Positions 1-12,559 of a stretch of 64,000 bases of DNA are shown one piece after another. Positions within the stretch are counted from its first letter, which is position 1. Each line of letters begins with the position of its first letter. A program made the translations under genes and the position numbers. Source of the stretch: Plasmopara viticola (taxonomy: Eukaryota > Oomycota > Peronosporomycetes > Peronosporales > Peronosporaceae); the NCBI GenBank assembly GCA_001695595.3, contig MBPM02000019.1, forward strand, positions 186,001 to 250,000, in the 5' to 3' direction. Below the pieces are notes generated by a model. That model was not told the DNA's origin. It saw only the letters and a list, made by a program, of their open reading frames with translations, and did no database searches.

Positions 1-1600
1 GAGATTTTCGCAGTCAAGACGAGCAAGATGCGAAAGCGCTATTCGTCCAGATGCTTTAAGGAACAGAGCACAAGATAAGCATAGACAACGACGGTAATGA
101 TTGCAGGCCGCACTTGGTGTATGTGTTTTTGACAAACCAACAACTTATGATTCCTGGAAACAAAAGTGCAACGAAACCTAGACTTTTTCTTTGAGCTGAC
201 AGCAATCTCGGACGGTCACAATTGAGAAGTTCAAACGACATTGCGCAGAGTACGGTGCAAAGCGAGATCTGAGTGACAATATCGCACACAATTGTAGATG
301 TAATCATGCAACTCTATATTTCATAAGCCGAAGCAATGCTTTAAATTTTCGGCGCAATTACGGCGGAATGGACTTCGTGCAAACAACATAATTTGTTAAA
401 AAATCGTGGTATGCAAAAGATCTCTCGATAAGTTATAGACTATGGGTAAGCAGCTGAGTGAATGTGACTACGTGATTGACAGTCAATCTTGCTTGATCTT
501 TTGCTGGCATCAAGCTCCATTTCCTCGGCTGTTGAATGTACCAAACGATGTAATATCTTTCCGTCTCACCTTGACTTGCTTTTATAAATTTACAGGTAGA
601 TGATGAGGCGCAGTGGGCATCGTAGTATCAATGCTGTAGGTTCAAAATATACCGTTGTCTGGTAAAAGTGCAGAGGACCGGTATTACTTTGCTGGTGGTT
701 TTAGTCTCACACGCTTCTGGTGTTGGTGGTTTCGACCTTTTTTTGTTGTTTGCAGAGCATAGCCTTCATAATAAACATTCCGTTGTCGAAGCTTTGGCTA
801 GTAGTCAATACAGCTTCAAAGAGAAGTAAAAGGAGCTAACAAATTTCCACTATGTTGCTTTGCAGTTTACTTGAAGAGGGCGCACCACTAGTTTTTTTTC
901 AACCGTTTATATGTGATGATTAAGCTACTAGTGAAGGAAAGTAAGGAATAGCGCTAGCTTAATTCGCGTAGCAAATGGTCCATCTGTAATATCTACGGGC
1001 TGCACCGCACGAGATACGTCATGAGAGTGTCAAATACGCGTCCTTTAGCATTGTGTTGAGCTGCGTCCAGGTCTGAAAAGGCTAAGAACAAAGCTGCCGA
1101 GACAGATAGATATATGTGTGCGTACTTAAGTCCAGACTCTTCAAAGATAAACTTTGTCTCGATACCTCCATCGAAGGCTGTGTAGAATTTAAGCAACCAG
1201 GGATTAATTGCTGTCGTATTCCCATACTAGCTCCATTAGCATGTCGAGTGCCGCCGCGACGAATTGAATGTATTGTCAAGTGCTCTACTACTACAGTCTT
1301 TTTAAAATTCCGTACCGAGCGCGGTTGGCATGGTTAGAGGCTAAATGCGCTTCAGTCATCAGACATTTCTCTGTCTGAGTGCGCTATCTGATCCTAAGGA
1401 AACTATTATGGGACGTCTAGACATTTAAAGACTTGACTTCCAATAATCATGGGACGTGTCGACGCATGATTACTTGATTTCTTGGTCGGAAACTCTGCAG
1501 TCAGAGTTTTGTGGATTATCGGAGCAGTGAACATTTATGGCGTGGTTGCCTTTACCGACAACCCTGTCGATGACGGCAATTACCTTCCTTAGAGAAGATG
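1..1600. other. Intergenic, no gene recognised
   Basis: No reading frame here resembles a known family. The few open frames are 60 to 90 codons, overlap on both strands and begin mostly without a supported start. The stretch lies downstream, in the sense of the minus strand, of a decayed gypsy element and may contain its unrecognisable 3' part. Confidence 0.5.
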
Positions 1601-2906
1601 CCTAGTTATAAGATAGGGCTCATCTTTTTGAATTCCAAATGGATGTAGATGAGTTCGTAAATTTGCTTTGGATTGTCACGACCCTCATGTGGCTTGCTTC
1701 GTGATTTCTTCTAGCCATCAGACTTTACATTCCAGGCTGCATTGTTCTCAATGTTATCAATAACGGCTTCAACGAGTTGTCCCTCAGAGCCATCCGTCAA
1801 TATGACCATATATACCATTTGTCGCTCCTTGAAACCCTCTCGATACGCCTTTAACAGTGAACTGTGAAGCACTGGATGCAGCTAAAGTTGCTTTGATTAT
1901 TCAAACTCACACAAATGTTGCAAAACTTTCTGCACAGTCGAAAATAAGCCAATATATCCTGGCGCAAATACTTCTGACTAAGCAAAGCCTTTTTTTCGAC
2001 CATATTGCTTGCCATCTAAAAGGATAATGTCGCCGACTTCGATGTCTAGAACAAGTCTACAAATGGTGCTTTATGTGCTCTTGTGCTTCGCTATTTTGGC
2101 TCTGGCCAACCTTAAATGAATTGTCTTAAAAAAATCTTGCGCTGCCTATTAGCTTGTAAAGTTTTGTACCTGATGCCGCATCATCTGGCATATAAGGAAC
2201 ATATTCAAACTGTGACAATTTTATTGCAAAAAGTGTACGTCAAATCTAGACTATCTTCTAGAAATGCGGAAAATTGACCCAAATTTTTTGTGCTGTATTG
2301 ACGACATCTAGGAGATAATCTTCAATATATATTCCGTATGTCCATCCGTTATCAGACTAGAAATTAAAGACATTTTGTGCCGTGTTTCCACAGCAGATGA
2401 AGCTGCTTGTAATAACTTGGATGTAAGCTCGCTGTCTCGTGTGTACACAATAAGATATAGTCATCTATATAGTCCTTCATGAAGACTTTTGCAATTTCTG
2501 CAGTATCCAACGTTTTTTTCGTGGCATCAAACTTGGCCTCTTTTGGTTTACAATCATCATAACAAGGCTCAAATTTTCTTTAGTTAGTCGAGACAAGATT
2601 GAGTCCATTAGTATGTCGACCCATCTGACCCTCAAAACACTCAGAGCCTGAAGTGATTTTGATAATGTACTTTTTTCAGCCTTACAGCGCTACCACTTTC
2701 CGAAAATGTTGGCATGGAGCTTGATCTACTTCATCATTTTCGGCCAGAAGAGCTTTAATGCATGGATAGGTAGAATGTAACATCCTGGGTAGACTAACGA
2801 TACAGAAACGTGATCCTGACAGATAACGCGATTGTTGAGATCTAAGGGAATATACAATCGTAAGGACTCATCTTCGCTTGTCTTACAATACCAAAAAAAT
2901 CTGAAA

Positions 2907-3185
2907 TCAACACTTTGGCACATTTCCACTTTTTTTGCCCCGCGATGATCCTCTGTAGACCTCTCTTTCTCGACTAGATTGTCTTCGCGATTTGTGCCAC
3001 TCTGACCTTGTTCGTCCTGTTAGTCGCCATGAACTTACGATTCCAGCTTCCATAATCTCCTTCAAGCTAACTTGGTCATCTCTACGCTTGATTTTTAGAC
3101 TTCGTGACAATGCATCAGCCACGACGTTAATTTTGCCGATAATCATCTTCAGCAAAGGCTCAAATTTAGCAAGCACAATTGACAA
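2907..3185 (-). pseudogene. Gypsy RNase H / connection fragment
   Basis: The frame contains KINVVADALSRSLK, the conserved end of the Ty3/gypsy RNase H domain. What follows is low-complexity charged sequence and a stop. It lies directly downstream of the RT fragment at 3542-3817 in the same orientation but in another frame, as expected of a decayed pol gene. Confidence 0.75.
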
Positions 3186-3541
3186 AAATTCACACCTTGC
3201 TTTTTTAGAAAGAGCAATGAGTCTACCTAAATTGAGTCTCTGCCGGAATGAAGACTGCCAGCTTCAGAGTGGCTGGATGATTGCGCCATCTAGCCATTCT
3301 GTAATATTTAGTCTTCTATGCCAGGATCATTTTCACGTTTGTGATCCTTCCCGACCGTAAATGGTCGATCGAAGAAGTACACCATCCATACTTTCAGCGC
3401 ATGTACAATTGCAAGTAGCTCTTGCTCACGAACAGGGTATTGAGCTCGAATATGTCTGCTTTCGACAGAGTAATCTAACAAAATGCTCTAGCTCTAACTC
3501 CTTTTGCAGCACGACTTTCTTGAAGACGAAGTTCGAAGCGC

Positions 3542-3817
3542 TTATTGAAATACCAAATGGTTCTTAATATTTGAAAGACTGAGAGCAGGTGCAAACGTAA
3601 ATTGACATTTGAGTTCGTAAAATAGTAGTTGCGCATCCGAGAATTCGACCGCTTCTCGAAGACATCTCCCTGTAGTACTGTCGTGCAGTGGCCCTGCAAA
3701 TTCCACATAATCCTTGCAACACCTTAAGACAAACCCTGTAGTGACTAAGAAGCACCTGATTTGCTTTTTTTTTATTACAGGCCATTCTGCGATGATCTTA
3801 ATCTTGTCGGTGTCCAT
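3542..3817 (-). pseudogene. Gypsy reverse transcriptase fragment
   Basis: About 90 residues match the stretch of Ty3/gypsy RT that follows the catalytic palm: the D-x-D-K-I-K-x-I-x-E-W-P start, the FLVTTGFVLRCCKDYVEFAGPL block and the FYELKCQFTFAPAL block. The catalytic YxDD box would lie upstream, toward 3900-4200, and was not recovered. It is a relic. Confidence 0.75.
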
Positions 3818-4806
3818 AAGGATGCCTCTTTGATTGATACTTATAGCATCTCATCCACGCACAACTAGCAATTGAGCAGCTTAACGTAATGTTCTTCTCT
3901 ATACATTATTTCTGTACACGGTCTCAAGCGTAACGCGGTTTGCAAAATCTTTACTTTGCGTGAAAACGTATATGTCCTCGGAGTTGAGTCTTATCTCATC
4001 TCTTAAATCTTAAAAGGCTATAGTCAATAAAGCGTACTCAGGCGTCCGCCATTCTTATATGAGCGACCAGATATACAATTAGATCATTTGGGGCTAATAA
4101 AGGGTTTAATGAAATATTTGATTTGCACAATTTGGCTCGACATTAGCTCTTAAGTGGGTCTATACATAAATTTTTGACATGGTGTAAAAAGTTTTTTTTT
4201 GCGACATGGGTATCGCCAGCAAGATCGTCGCTAGAACTAGCTCGACGCGCGAGACTTCAAGCCTCTTGTCACAGAATGTTTCTGTAAAGAAGAAAGAGGC
4301 ACTTAGTCGAATAATGCCTGGTTGCACCGATCATTTGGTACTTTCTTGGACTGTCTCGAGCAATTCGGATCTCTGGCACCATTGTTTGACGCATACGCTA
4401 TGTTTAGGCTTAAGCAAAAATTTGTAGTCAATTTTCGTTCTTACTGAAAGTGTCTCGCTTAGCCTTGATCGAGAAGCTGTGTCCGAATGCGTTCTTGGAA
4501 TGATTCAAATCCGTGATTTTTAAAGCGCTTTGTCTTTTCGTAGTCCTGCAAAGGGCGGCACTAATGTACTTGTCGAGACGATACAATACCAGTTACTACT
4601 GCGAAGACATTAGCTGTCAAGTTTTGACGGCCATGATGACCTTGCTGCCGATATTAATTAAAATATTCGTGGCTTTGAGCTATGCGGGCTCTGTATTGTC
4701 CAGCGGCCCATCTGGTCAGACGCTGCATCGGTAAGTTTAGCCAAACTGCCTTGTGATGTTTCGAGATGGTGCAAGGTTCCATGCTTTGTAGACATCTAAA
4801 CTTTTC

Positions 4807-5193
4807 TCACAAAGCCACATCATGTCGATGATAGAAATTCTCTTTGGAATACGTATAAATCGAAACGTTTCTAATGTTAAAGAGAGATGAGGTATATGAA
4901 TAATTTATATGCACAAAACGTCGGGAACGGTTGACAACCTGATCGTGAGTAAGGTCGACTTGTATCATCTCACTCTTGGTCCCATTGTGCTTTAACCGCT
5001 TCCCACAGTCTTCAGATGCAACTTTAAGACTGATTTCGTTTTCGATAAAATTGGTGACGGACTTAACTGGCCAACGTGAATAAGTCATAGATTTATGCAA
5101 CAAAAGAAGCTTATAGTGCGCCTCAAAACCAGCGACTCGATTCGTTACGTTTAAAAGCGCTATATTGTAGGGATACGTAGTCGGCAACGCCAA
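4807..5193 (-). pseudogene. Gypsy protease-region relic
   Basis: A 128-residue open frame with VTNFIENEISL followed by KSEMIQVDLTHDQVV. The same order appears, more damaged, on the plus strand at 25590-25830. The spacing fits the aspartic protease region between gag and RT in gypsy elements, but the DSG/DTG catalytic triad is not visible. The assignment rests on its position relative to the RT relic and on the zinc-knuckle relic beside the other copy. Confidence 0.5.
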
Positions 5194-5199
5194 AAATAA

Positions 5200-6000
5200 T
5201 GCATGTTACTGATTTAGTCAGGTAACTGTTCTCGTCCTTTCTCTTGTCAATACGTCTTTAAATCCTGAGGAAATTGTTTACATTTACTTTTACATAATAT
5301 ATACTAAGAATAAAAAGCAAAGGACAGACAGACGTTCTCCTATACCAAGACACGAGAGTAGCGGGTCGGCGATATGTAGCAAATTGCCTTGGTGGCGGAT
5401 CACTGTCACCAGCCGATTGCGCCGAGTTTCCGAACGCTGGCAAGGTATATTTTGTTTCGCAGGGGTGAGGTCTGAAGATCGAGAAGGTCCACTTTGTGAA
5501 CCCAGTAAAGTATTATTCGCGGAGGATAAGTCGAAAGCGCATCGAGCTCAAGGCTTCAATTCGCAAGTTGGTTTCTGTAAGGGAACTAATTACTGAGAAT
5601 TAACAAAATACCTTTTGAGTGAATAAGGTACCTATCGAGATTTTGATGTCGGTGCGCGCGCAATTGAGTGCACTAATAATGAGCAATTGGTTTGGACCGT
5701 GGTTCAAGGACTGCTTGAGATCCGTTTTGTGGCAATAGTCATCGTGTAGTTTCCCTCCAAAACTCGAAATATCAAAAATGGTCCCGTAAATAGTCCCAAA
5801 ATTGTCTAAATATAGTGTCCAAAAATGCTTACTATTTCGGTTTGCGCCAATGTGCCTAGTTGGTCTATAAACTAGCAAAGACAATGCTGGTTCTACTCTA
5901 CAAAATAATAAATAGCACTCGCTGAAGAGAGCAATAAGTCGCATTGACTTCGCAGCTCAATAATTGCAGTCATTTGTTAGCCAAAATATATAGTCATAGT
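5200..6000. other. Intergenic, no gene recognised
   Basis: Only short overlapping open frames are present and none resembles a known family. It separates the gypsy relic from the LINE tail. Confidence 0.5.
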
Positions 6001-6011
6001 AAATTTTATTG

Positions 6012-6111
6012 AGTCGTAGACGTCGTAGTCATAGTCGTATTCGTAGTCGTAGTTAAAGTCATTGTCGTAGTCGTAGTAATTGTAGTAGGAGGAGGAGGAG
6101 TCATAGTCGTG
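6012..6111 (-). repeat. TACGAC-type microsatellite, probable LINE 3' tail
   Basis: On the minus strand this is an imperfect run of TACGAC / TACTAC units with an internal TCC run. It sits immediately after the last recognisable ORF2 residues of the LINE. Several non-LTR retrotransposons end in simple repeats rather than poly(A), so I read it as the 3' tail of that element. Confidence 0.6.
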
Positions 6112-6179
6112 AAACGTGTCGTAAAAAACGCCCATCAATTATCAATGTTAAACTATCTTTCCTTTTTACGTATTTCTTA

Positions 6180-9067
6180 CGTTTAGTCGAAGTGTGTTGA
6201 AATAGTAGCAGCTATAGTCGCTTACTTGCTCTTTGATTGCTGTGATGCAATGTTTGCGAGCTTGCAAAAGTGCAACGTAATGGACTCGAGAATGGTTGCT
6301 GTCAAAGGCCGCCAAAGTTAAAATCTCTTCGTTGTATAGATTTCTGTTGTGATGAAGCCAAAGTGCTCGTAATACGCAGTATCGCCCAAAGTTAAATGCC
6401 ACTATTGTAGCAAAAATTCCGTACAGCCTAGTTGCAGTAGAAGTAAGATGACAACTTTCCGAAAAAACACCAAAGTCCAGGAACTTGCTTGAGCGTAGCC
6501 AGGGGTGTAGGAGTGACACTTGCCGTGTACCAAAGCACTGGTAGGACTACACTTTAAAGTATTACCACCTTGCCACGCAACGTCCTTGCCCAGTATTTCC
6601 AAAGGGCGCACCGAGCTTGTATTTTCTTCAGCACATCGTTTAATCGCTGTTCCGCCGTAACAATAGCTCCTTGTATAATACCAAGCAGCCGAACGGTTCC
6701 CATGGCGTCAACACATGGACATTCGAGCGTCGTCGTAATCCAGTAAATTTTAGGCTAGACACATGATGAGAGAACGACATAATGCTCGTTTTCTTCACAT
6801 TGAGCCGCAAGCCAGCTGCACACGCGAATTACTGAACTAATCCAAAAAACTTTTCAGCATAATCCAAGTTAGATAGGAGCCCGGTGCAGTCGTCAGCAAA
6901 CGCTGGTAATAGATGCGGTAGGCCTTTCCCATTAACAGGTATCCCTTTTGTAGACAATCGAGCCCGTAGGAAATTCACCATTGGCTCGATAAAAATCACA
7001 AAAAGACCAGGCGAAAGGGGGTCTCCTTGTCTGACGTCTACCCCCAGTAAAGAGGGATCACCGGGACAGCCATTCAGCAGAAGACTAACTGATGAAGAAC
7101 CATGTCCAAAGCCGGCCATAGAACACTGTCAAAGGCCTTTGCAAAGTCCAGAAGTACCGCACACGCATCAGGGTACTGTGTTTTGCAGATTTCCTGCAAA
7201 TCTTGAAAACGAAGTAACGAGTGACGAATTGACCGCCCTGGAACAAAGCCACTTTGGTCGTCATGAATGATCGTTGGTAATATCTTCCCCAAAAGTCATT
7301 GTATAACCTTTGGTCCCAGTTTGGCGTCGTGATTGAAAAGGGTCAGCGGTCGATAATTACCGGGTTTAGTGCGATCACCGGACTTGTATAGCAGCGAAAG
7401 GTGAGCCCTTCTTTGAGACTTTGTCATTTTTTCCTTTTCGTAACTGATTGTCGTACACCACTTCGTAGATTTGCGCCCATAAGGTCGCCTTCAGCTTGTA
7501 GTAATCAATCGGTAATCCATCCGGACCGAGAGCTTTGCCATTTTTAGATGCCATCATAGCCCAGTACAAGTCGTTTGCCGTGATGGGAGTATCAAGCATC
7601 GCTTGTTGCTGGCTTGACAGTCGTTACGTTGTGTTTTGTAAGGTTGAAGCGAATTGTAGCGGTTGATAAGTCGAAGACCGTTTATCGATCAAGTCAGTAG
7701 ACGTGGACTATAATTGTTTGACCCAATATTCCCAATGACCGGAAGCTATTTCTGCCTAATTCTCAGAAGCTGTTCCATCGTCATTGGTCAGCTCCGTTTT
7801 TGGAGACCGAAGACAGTTCGGCTGCGGTGCACGAAAGAAGTAGCTGGTTGCACGTTCGCTTAACTGTAAGTCCGCGGCAATTTTCTTGATTCATTTCTGG
7901 CCTTAATGTCCTCTTGATGGGACCGAAGATCCAGTTTTGCTTGTTCTAGCTCATTTTTGTTGTTTTCGGTAGCTTAAATGTTCACCAAGTCAGTCGCCGC
8001 ATTTACTGCATCATCTTTTGCGGACATGATCCGCTCATCTACCTTCCGGAGCTCCTTCCATGGGAGCCGAAGGAAGATACAATCTGCTCGTTTGTCCTCA
8101 TCGAGAAGGCAGCCAGGATTAGCACCTGCAAAGATTTTGATGCGGTTTGCTAATGCTTCCACTGAAATTACCAGATAGTCTTGAACTTTTGCGTCCCGAA
8201 GCAACCAAGGTGGACACCACCACGGTGGGCGGCCCCGTCGCCGTATACATTTGGACGATAGACAAAGCTCAACCGGTATATGGTCTTTGTTATGCTACTT
8301 GCGATCCCTTCATGAGTGACTGACACTAAATTGTCTTCAAGCAGGTCGGTCGTAACAAAACAAAAATCCCGTCGATTTTGACGTGAAGGACTAGTGTAGT
8401 CCTTGGTTTCTGGGTTCATGAAGCGCCAGGCATCGACTTATCCAAGCGCCCCAAGCCAATCCTCAAGCTCACCTCGACCTCATCTCAAGTGAGGTCGATC
8501 AATTTTTGTCTGGATAAGGAAGTCATCCAATGTTAAGTTGAAATCCCCGACGACAATGTGTTTACTGCATTCACCCATTCCCAATTCACTGTCATTTGCC
8601 GAGAAGTGGTTGGGTAGTGCTCAAAAAAAGTCTCCGCGATATACGGGTTCATCGGGTGCGTAGATTACATGTACATACACCAATTTACCGCCAAGCATTG
8701 AAGCAGTAAGTAACGGTCTCGTAACTCGTCTTTGTAGACACTGGCCGTAATATCGATAACCTCACCAGAAGGAGAGGACAAAGCCATAACGAGGCCGACC
8801 CCATGTCTTCCACTGAAAACCGGTAGAATTCTACCAAAAACAGCGTGCTCCGGAGTCCGCTACGTGTATGAAGTGTTCGTTGGATTGAAGTGATTCTTCT
8901 TTGTTGAACTTCGTCTCTTGAAACGCAAACAACTGATGCGTCGAGAGAAGTCGCTCATACATGGTTACAGAAGGTTTATGCAACCCGTTCATGTTGAGCG
9001 AAATTCCATTAAAGGCCCATGCTTCCTTAGAGTTGAGGGCGCACCAAAAATGAAAGCGCGGTCTCAA
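6180..9067 (-). pseudogene. LINE ORF2: endonuclease and reverse transcriptase
   Basis: The N-terminal part (9067-8831) has ISLNMNGL and FAFQETKFN, the start of an exonuclease-endonuclease-phosphatase fold. The RT carries NGKALGPDGLPIDYYK (about 7550-7500), DQSGFVPGRSIRHSLL and LLDFAKAFDSVLW (7292-7074), then VRQGDPLSPGLFVIFIEP and AFADDCTG (7119-6829), where FADD replaces the common YADD. The end of ORF2 is recognisable in one frame as TLRGKVVIL and LPVLWYTASVTP near 6570-6480. At least four frame changes are needed to read through, so the protein is not made. Confidence 0.85.
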
Positions 9068-9132
9068 CCGTAATAGATAGCTCCAATTCGCATAGTTATG
9101 TCAGCGCCGTAAAAACGTGAGGCGGCGTGGTA

Positions 9133-11050
9133 TCATGATCGCGAAAGTGCTCTACAACATTTGAGTGTGCTATGCACATCAAGATGAGGTCGCCATAAAA
9201 GGAACGGTGCATGTCGGATCCGTTTAGGAGGCAGTTGCAGAGGAAGCAATGCCTGTATCTTCAGCGGATCGACATAAATATCAGGCGAGAAGATCAACAA
9301 AAATAAATCGCTCAAGGCACAGTGGCAAGCTGCGTATCGAGCATCTTCTTCCGTAAAAATTGCAGTCAGTATGGCATTTGAGTCTGGTAACTGCTCTCCA
9401 ATTCGAGCACGTAACCGGGACAGAAAATCAAACGGCTCGCCATCCTGTAGCGGCTGCGCGCATACCGTACGGTAAATTGCGTAATCCGTTACAAGCTGTT
9501 GTTGACGTTGAAGCGGGATCTTGAACAATTGGCGAAAGCACGCAGGCTGTGCTTGGATAGTGGCCAGCACATCTTCATGCGACGTAAAAGCCAGTACGTC
9601 CTTGGCGATAAAGTCGACAATTATGCTGTCAAGCTCCGCAGCCGAAACTGGTCTCACCTTAAGTGGCAGCCTTCGTGCCTGTCGTAACGCGCGGATTATT
9701 GACGATGGAACCAACGGCGTATCACAAGTAAAGCCATCAAATTCGTCTCCTTCGGCAGATTCCCTTACAATTAGGTCAATATCTGGCGGCAGAGAAATGT
9801 CGTATCCATCCGCAAGCAGGACTTCAAAGTGATTTGGATGAATCGGTGACGAATATGTCATCGCCGATGGATCCGTAGAGTCCAGAGCAAAGTCACATGG
9901 GACAGGCGTGCCTGGCTCGATGAACTTTTCCCCAGCACGATTCAGCAAGCCGTAGTTTGAATATTGCACCACCTTCCATTCAGGTGCATCAGCAGGTACG
10001 GTACCAGAATAAACAGCTGGGCATTTTACCTTGCTGAGCGTGGTCCCGAAAGACTGTTTTGACAATGTGCCTTGTCTGGTGGCGAGGCGTCAACCACAGA
10101 TCCTGTCGAACTATCCAGTTGGGTAGGGACAGGCGCAAAGCTAGCAGTGGATCCTGGTCCTGTTGAAGCAGCTGTTTTCGCCAAAGAAACTGGCGCATCC
10201 GTCTTGTCTCCGCTCTGCATACTAACGTCTGAAACGTCGGATGGCTTGCGCGCAGCTGGACGCAGCGATGGAGGGCGCACACGGTTATGCTTGTTTAGGC
10301 GGTGCTGGGCAAAGCATGGTTCGTCGTCCGAATCGGAAAAAAATTCGCGATGAGGCTCTCCGTTGGGTTCAAATAACACGGGTGGGCAAGGCATAGCGTT
10401 AAAGTACACCGTGCGTGCTCGCGACTTGACCATGCCGTGATCGTGCGTAGCCGCGATGTGTGGCGTTGCGTCCCACAGACCAGTTGTAAATGTGTCGGTC
10501 CGGCACGCCAAACGGAAGATGCTGAAGGTCGACAACGTATAGCTTATCGAAGAGCGAATACTTCTGAAGGTCGACAAAGTATAGCTTATCAAATAGCGAA
10601 TTACCTCGCCCAGGCAACGAAGAGCTTCATTCGATGTGCAGACAATCCCGATCCCTTGATGGGGAATGCGCACGAAGTCGCGGACGCAGCCCAGATGAAA
10701 ATACTTGCGCCAAAGTTCCGGCTGATAATCCGCCTTCAAGGAAACACAAAGCTCGTCTATGTTCCGTTCAGCAGTTAAGCGACCAGCTGGAATCCACATG
10801 CGCGTGCAATGCTTCGCATCGACAGGCGATGGAAGTGGCGCTTAAGCTTTTTGACAGCGCTCTTCTTCCGAAGCGTCGGGTCGTTGAGACGAGCGATGCT
10901 TTCTTCAAATGCGTTGTCGTCCGGCACCGAGCGGTTAGCAGGTAGACGATTAGGCGCTGGTGGTCGGTTTTGCGGCCGAAAATTGCGGTTCTTTCCTGGC
11001 GGCGGATGCGCCGATGATTTCGCCGAAGCAGAGCTAGGATCGGAAACCAT
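9133..11050 (-). pseudogene. LINE ORF1 protein, frameshifted
   Basis: ORF1 begins with MVSDPSSASAKSS at 11050 and runs through three frames: 11050-10775, 10799-10026 and 10065-9133. The first segment ends in SMRSIARACGFQLVA, the second holds a conserved VKSRARTVYFNAMPCPP block, and the third is 310 codons long without a recognisable catalytic domain. Shifts lie near 10780 and 10050. Between 10522 and 10605 a 42 bp tandem duplication lies in a locally different frame. ORF1 of such elements is an RNA-binding chaperone. This copy cannot make one intact. Confidence 0.7.
10522..10605 (-). repeat. 42 bp tandem duplication inside LINE ORF1
   Basis: Two adjacent 42 bp copies differ at a few positions. 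In the frame that looks ancestral each encodes 14 residues of the pattern SLFDKLY(F/V)VDLQ. The duplication keeps the frame within itself, while its flanks are shifted. Confidence 0.8.
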
Positions 11051-11059
11051 TCTACCAAT

Positions 11060-12460
11060 TAGTCTTTAGTGAGCGCAGCTAGGCAGATCAGCTGTGGTGG
11101 GTGTAAGATCTACCCACAACTTCTCTCAATGGGCCAAAAGGCAAACGCGTGATCAGCGTGACCATTGAGGAGACAACACCACGATATCAAGTTGCCTTGA
11201 CTGAGTAGAGGGATTTAGTCCGACTAACACCCACGTCAACTCCAAATTGGCCGTACAATTGTACTACCGGAGAAAGCGACCGTAGAAGGAAACCGACGAA
11301 GCAAAAGTCTTCCGCGAGGAGAGACAGCGGCGGTTGGACTTGGCGGCGATGGTAGCACCCATGTGGAGGTGCGTGCGGCGGCGGTGAAGACGTAGCAGCG
11401 GTCTACAGTACTCCGGAGAGAACTGACGACGGCGGCGGGAACGGTCTCTGAACAGAAACGAGACAGGATCGGGCACTTGTGCTCGAGCCGGCAAATTAGG
11501 AAGTGAGCAACGGTCCTGGGGATGCAGCTTAATCGTAAGATAGCCGATATCTATTGGCAGTGTCGTGAATGAGTAATCCGATGACGATGTGGTTTATTCG
11601 AACAATGAGTAAATTCGAAATCAGAGAAAACTTCTGTGTTGAGGAGCACTAGGACCTCCTTCGTTGGTCTTCTTCCCGAACTCTTCCGTCAAAAATTTGG
11701 GAAAAAAAAGGATTTAATAGCTCACTATTGATAAATCCAGCATAGAACTTCAAGTCCGGGAGCTTAAAGAAGTTTTTATGGATCGATTCCCGCTGAGGTT
11801 TCTGCCCCACGTCAATCATACACTCTCAAAGATCATACTTAAATTGTTAGGCCTAAGGCGTGTGCGCAAATGCGTTCGATACAGTGCTCATTTCTTATGC
11901 ACGCTCATGCGCTCGTAGCCGGCTATAAAGACGCGGTGTTAATTCAGCATGTACTTGCTTAAATCAATCAATATAAGCGTCATATAGTCTGACGACTCTG
12001 CTGCCATCAAGTGGCGGCCTCATCCTGTTACGTTGCGAAGATATATAGGTTAATGTCATTGCAAAACCTTCTTTTACAACAAGAAGGATCTTATTATTTC
12101 TGTCCGAACACGAAATGCTCGTTAATCAGTTGCACTTGGGCTTGTATTTTAAAAACTGGGTTTGATGTTGCTGGTGTTGCTAAGCAACCTGGAGCAGTAG
12201 TTTTTGCATGTACAGTGTGTCTTTCCTTGTCGTCGCAGACGAAGTAAAATTGGGCTACACGGTTATTTTGTCATCGGTACTCACTGCATCTTGCAGAGTC
12301 GGCGCTCGGGGTTTCGAGTACGACATTGGTAGTAAAAATTTCTTGTCGTCGAGAGCGCTAATTCTGCTCTGCGGGAAAAATATTGGGTTTGGAGACGTGC
12401 GTTCAGCCGTACGGTTTCTATGTTAGGCCAGGCTTACTAAACTCTCGGTGCTCTTTGTAA
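11060..12460. other. Intergenic, probable LINE 5' region then unassigned
   Basis: The GC-richer part to about 11.5 kb continues upstream of LINE ORF1 and is probably its 5' untranslated region. From there on I see only short unsupported frames, including a 78-codon frame at 12011 with no recognisable domain. Confidence 0.4.
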
Positions 12461-12467
12461 AATCTAC

Positions 12468-12540
12468 TGATCCTGTATAAATCCTCAATAATAAAAAGAG
12501 TTGATCCTGTATAAATCCTTAATAAAGAGAAGAGTTGATC
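12468..12540. repeat. 34 bp tandem repeat, two copies plus a stub
   Basis: The unit starts TGATCCTGTATAAATCC and recurs 34 bp later, followed by a truncated third TGATC. The copies differ by small substitutions. It lies beside a possible integrase relic and may belong to an LTR. Confidence 0.75.
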
Positions 12541-12559
12541 AAGATTTTTTATAGTCAAA

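Larger units (their letters stand above)
1600..5200 (-). mobile_element. Decayed Ty3/gypsy LTR retrotransposon
   Basis: Read on the minus strand the order is protease-like region (about 5193-4807), reverse transcriptase thumb/connection (3817-3542), RNase H (about 3540-3070) and presumably integrase relics below 2900. The RT part starts MDTDKIKIIAEWPV and continues with the usual GFVLRCCKDYVEFAGPL block and a KNHLVF end. The RNase H part ends in GKINVVADALSR, the classic gypsy signature. Frames are broken by many stops and shifts, so no functional protein is encoded. The protease-like part is clearly related to plus-strand DNA at 25.6-25.9 kb, so both come from one family. LTRs were not found. 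Confidence 0.8.
6120..11060 (-). mobile_element. LINE (non-LTR retrotransposon), two-ORF, decayed
   Basis: On the minus strand the element has an ORF1 (from 11050), an ORF2 beginning with an AP-endonuclease-like domain near 9067, a reverse transcriptase around 7600-6830 and an ORF2 C-terminal part to about 6180. Both ORFs are interrupted by frameshifts and stops, but long segments stay open (310 codons at 9133-10065), so it is younger than the gypsy relics. The 5' untranslated region probably reaches to about 11.5 kb. Target-site duplications were not identified. Confidence 0.85.
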
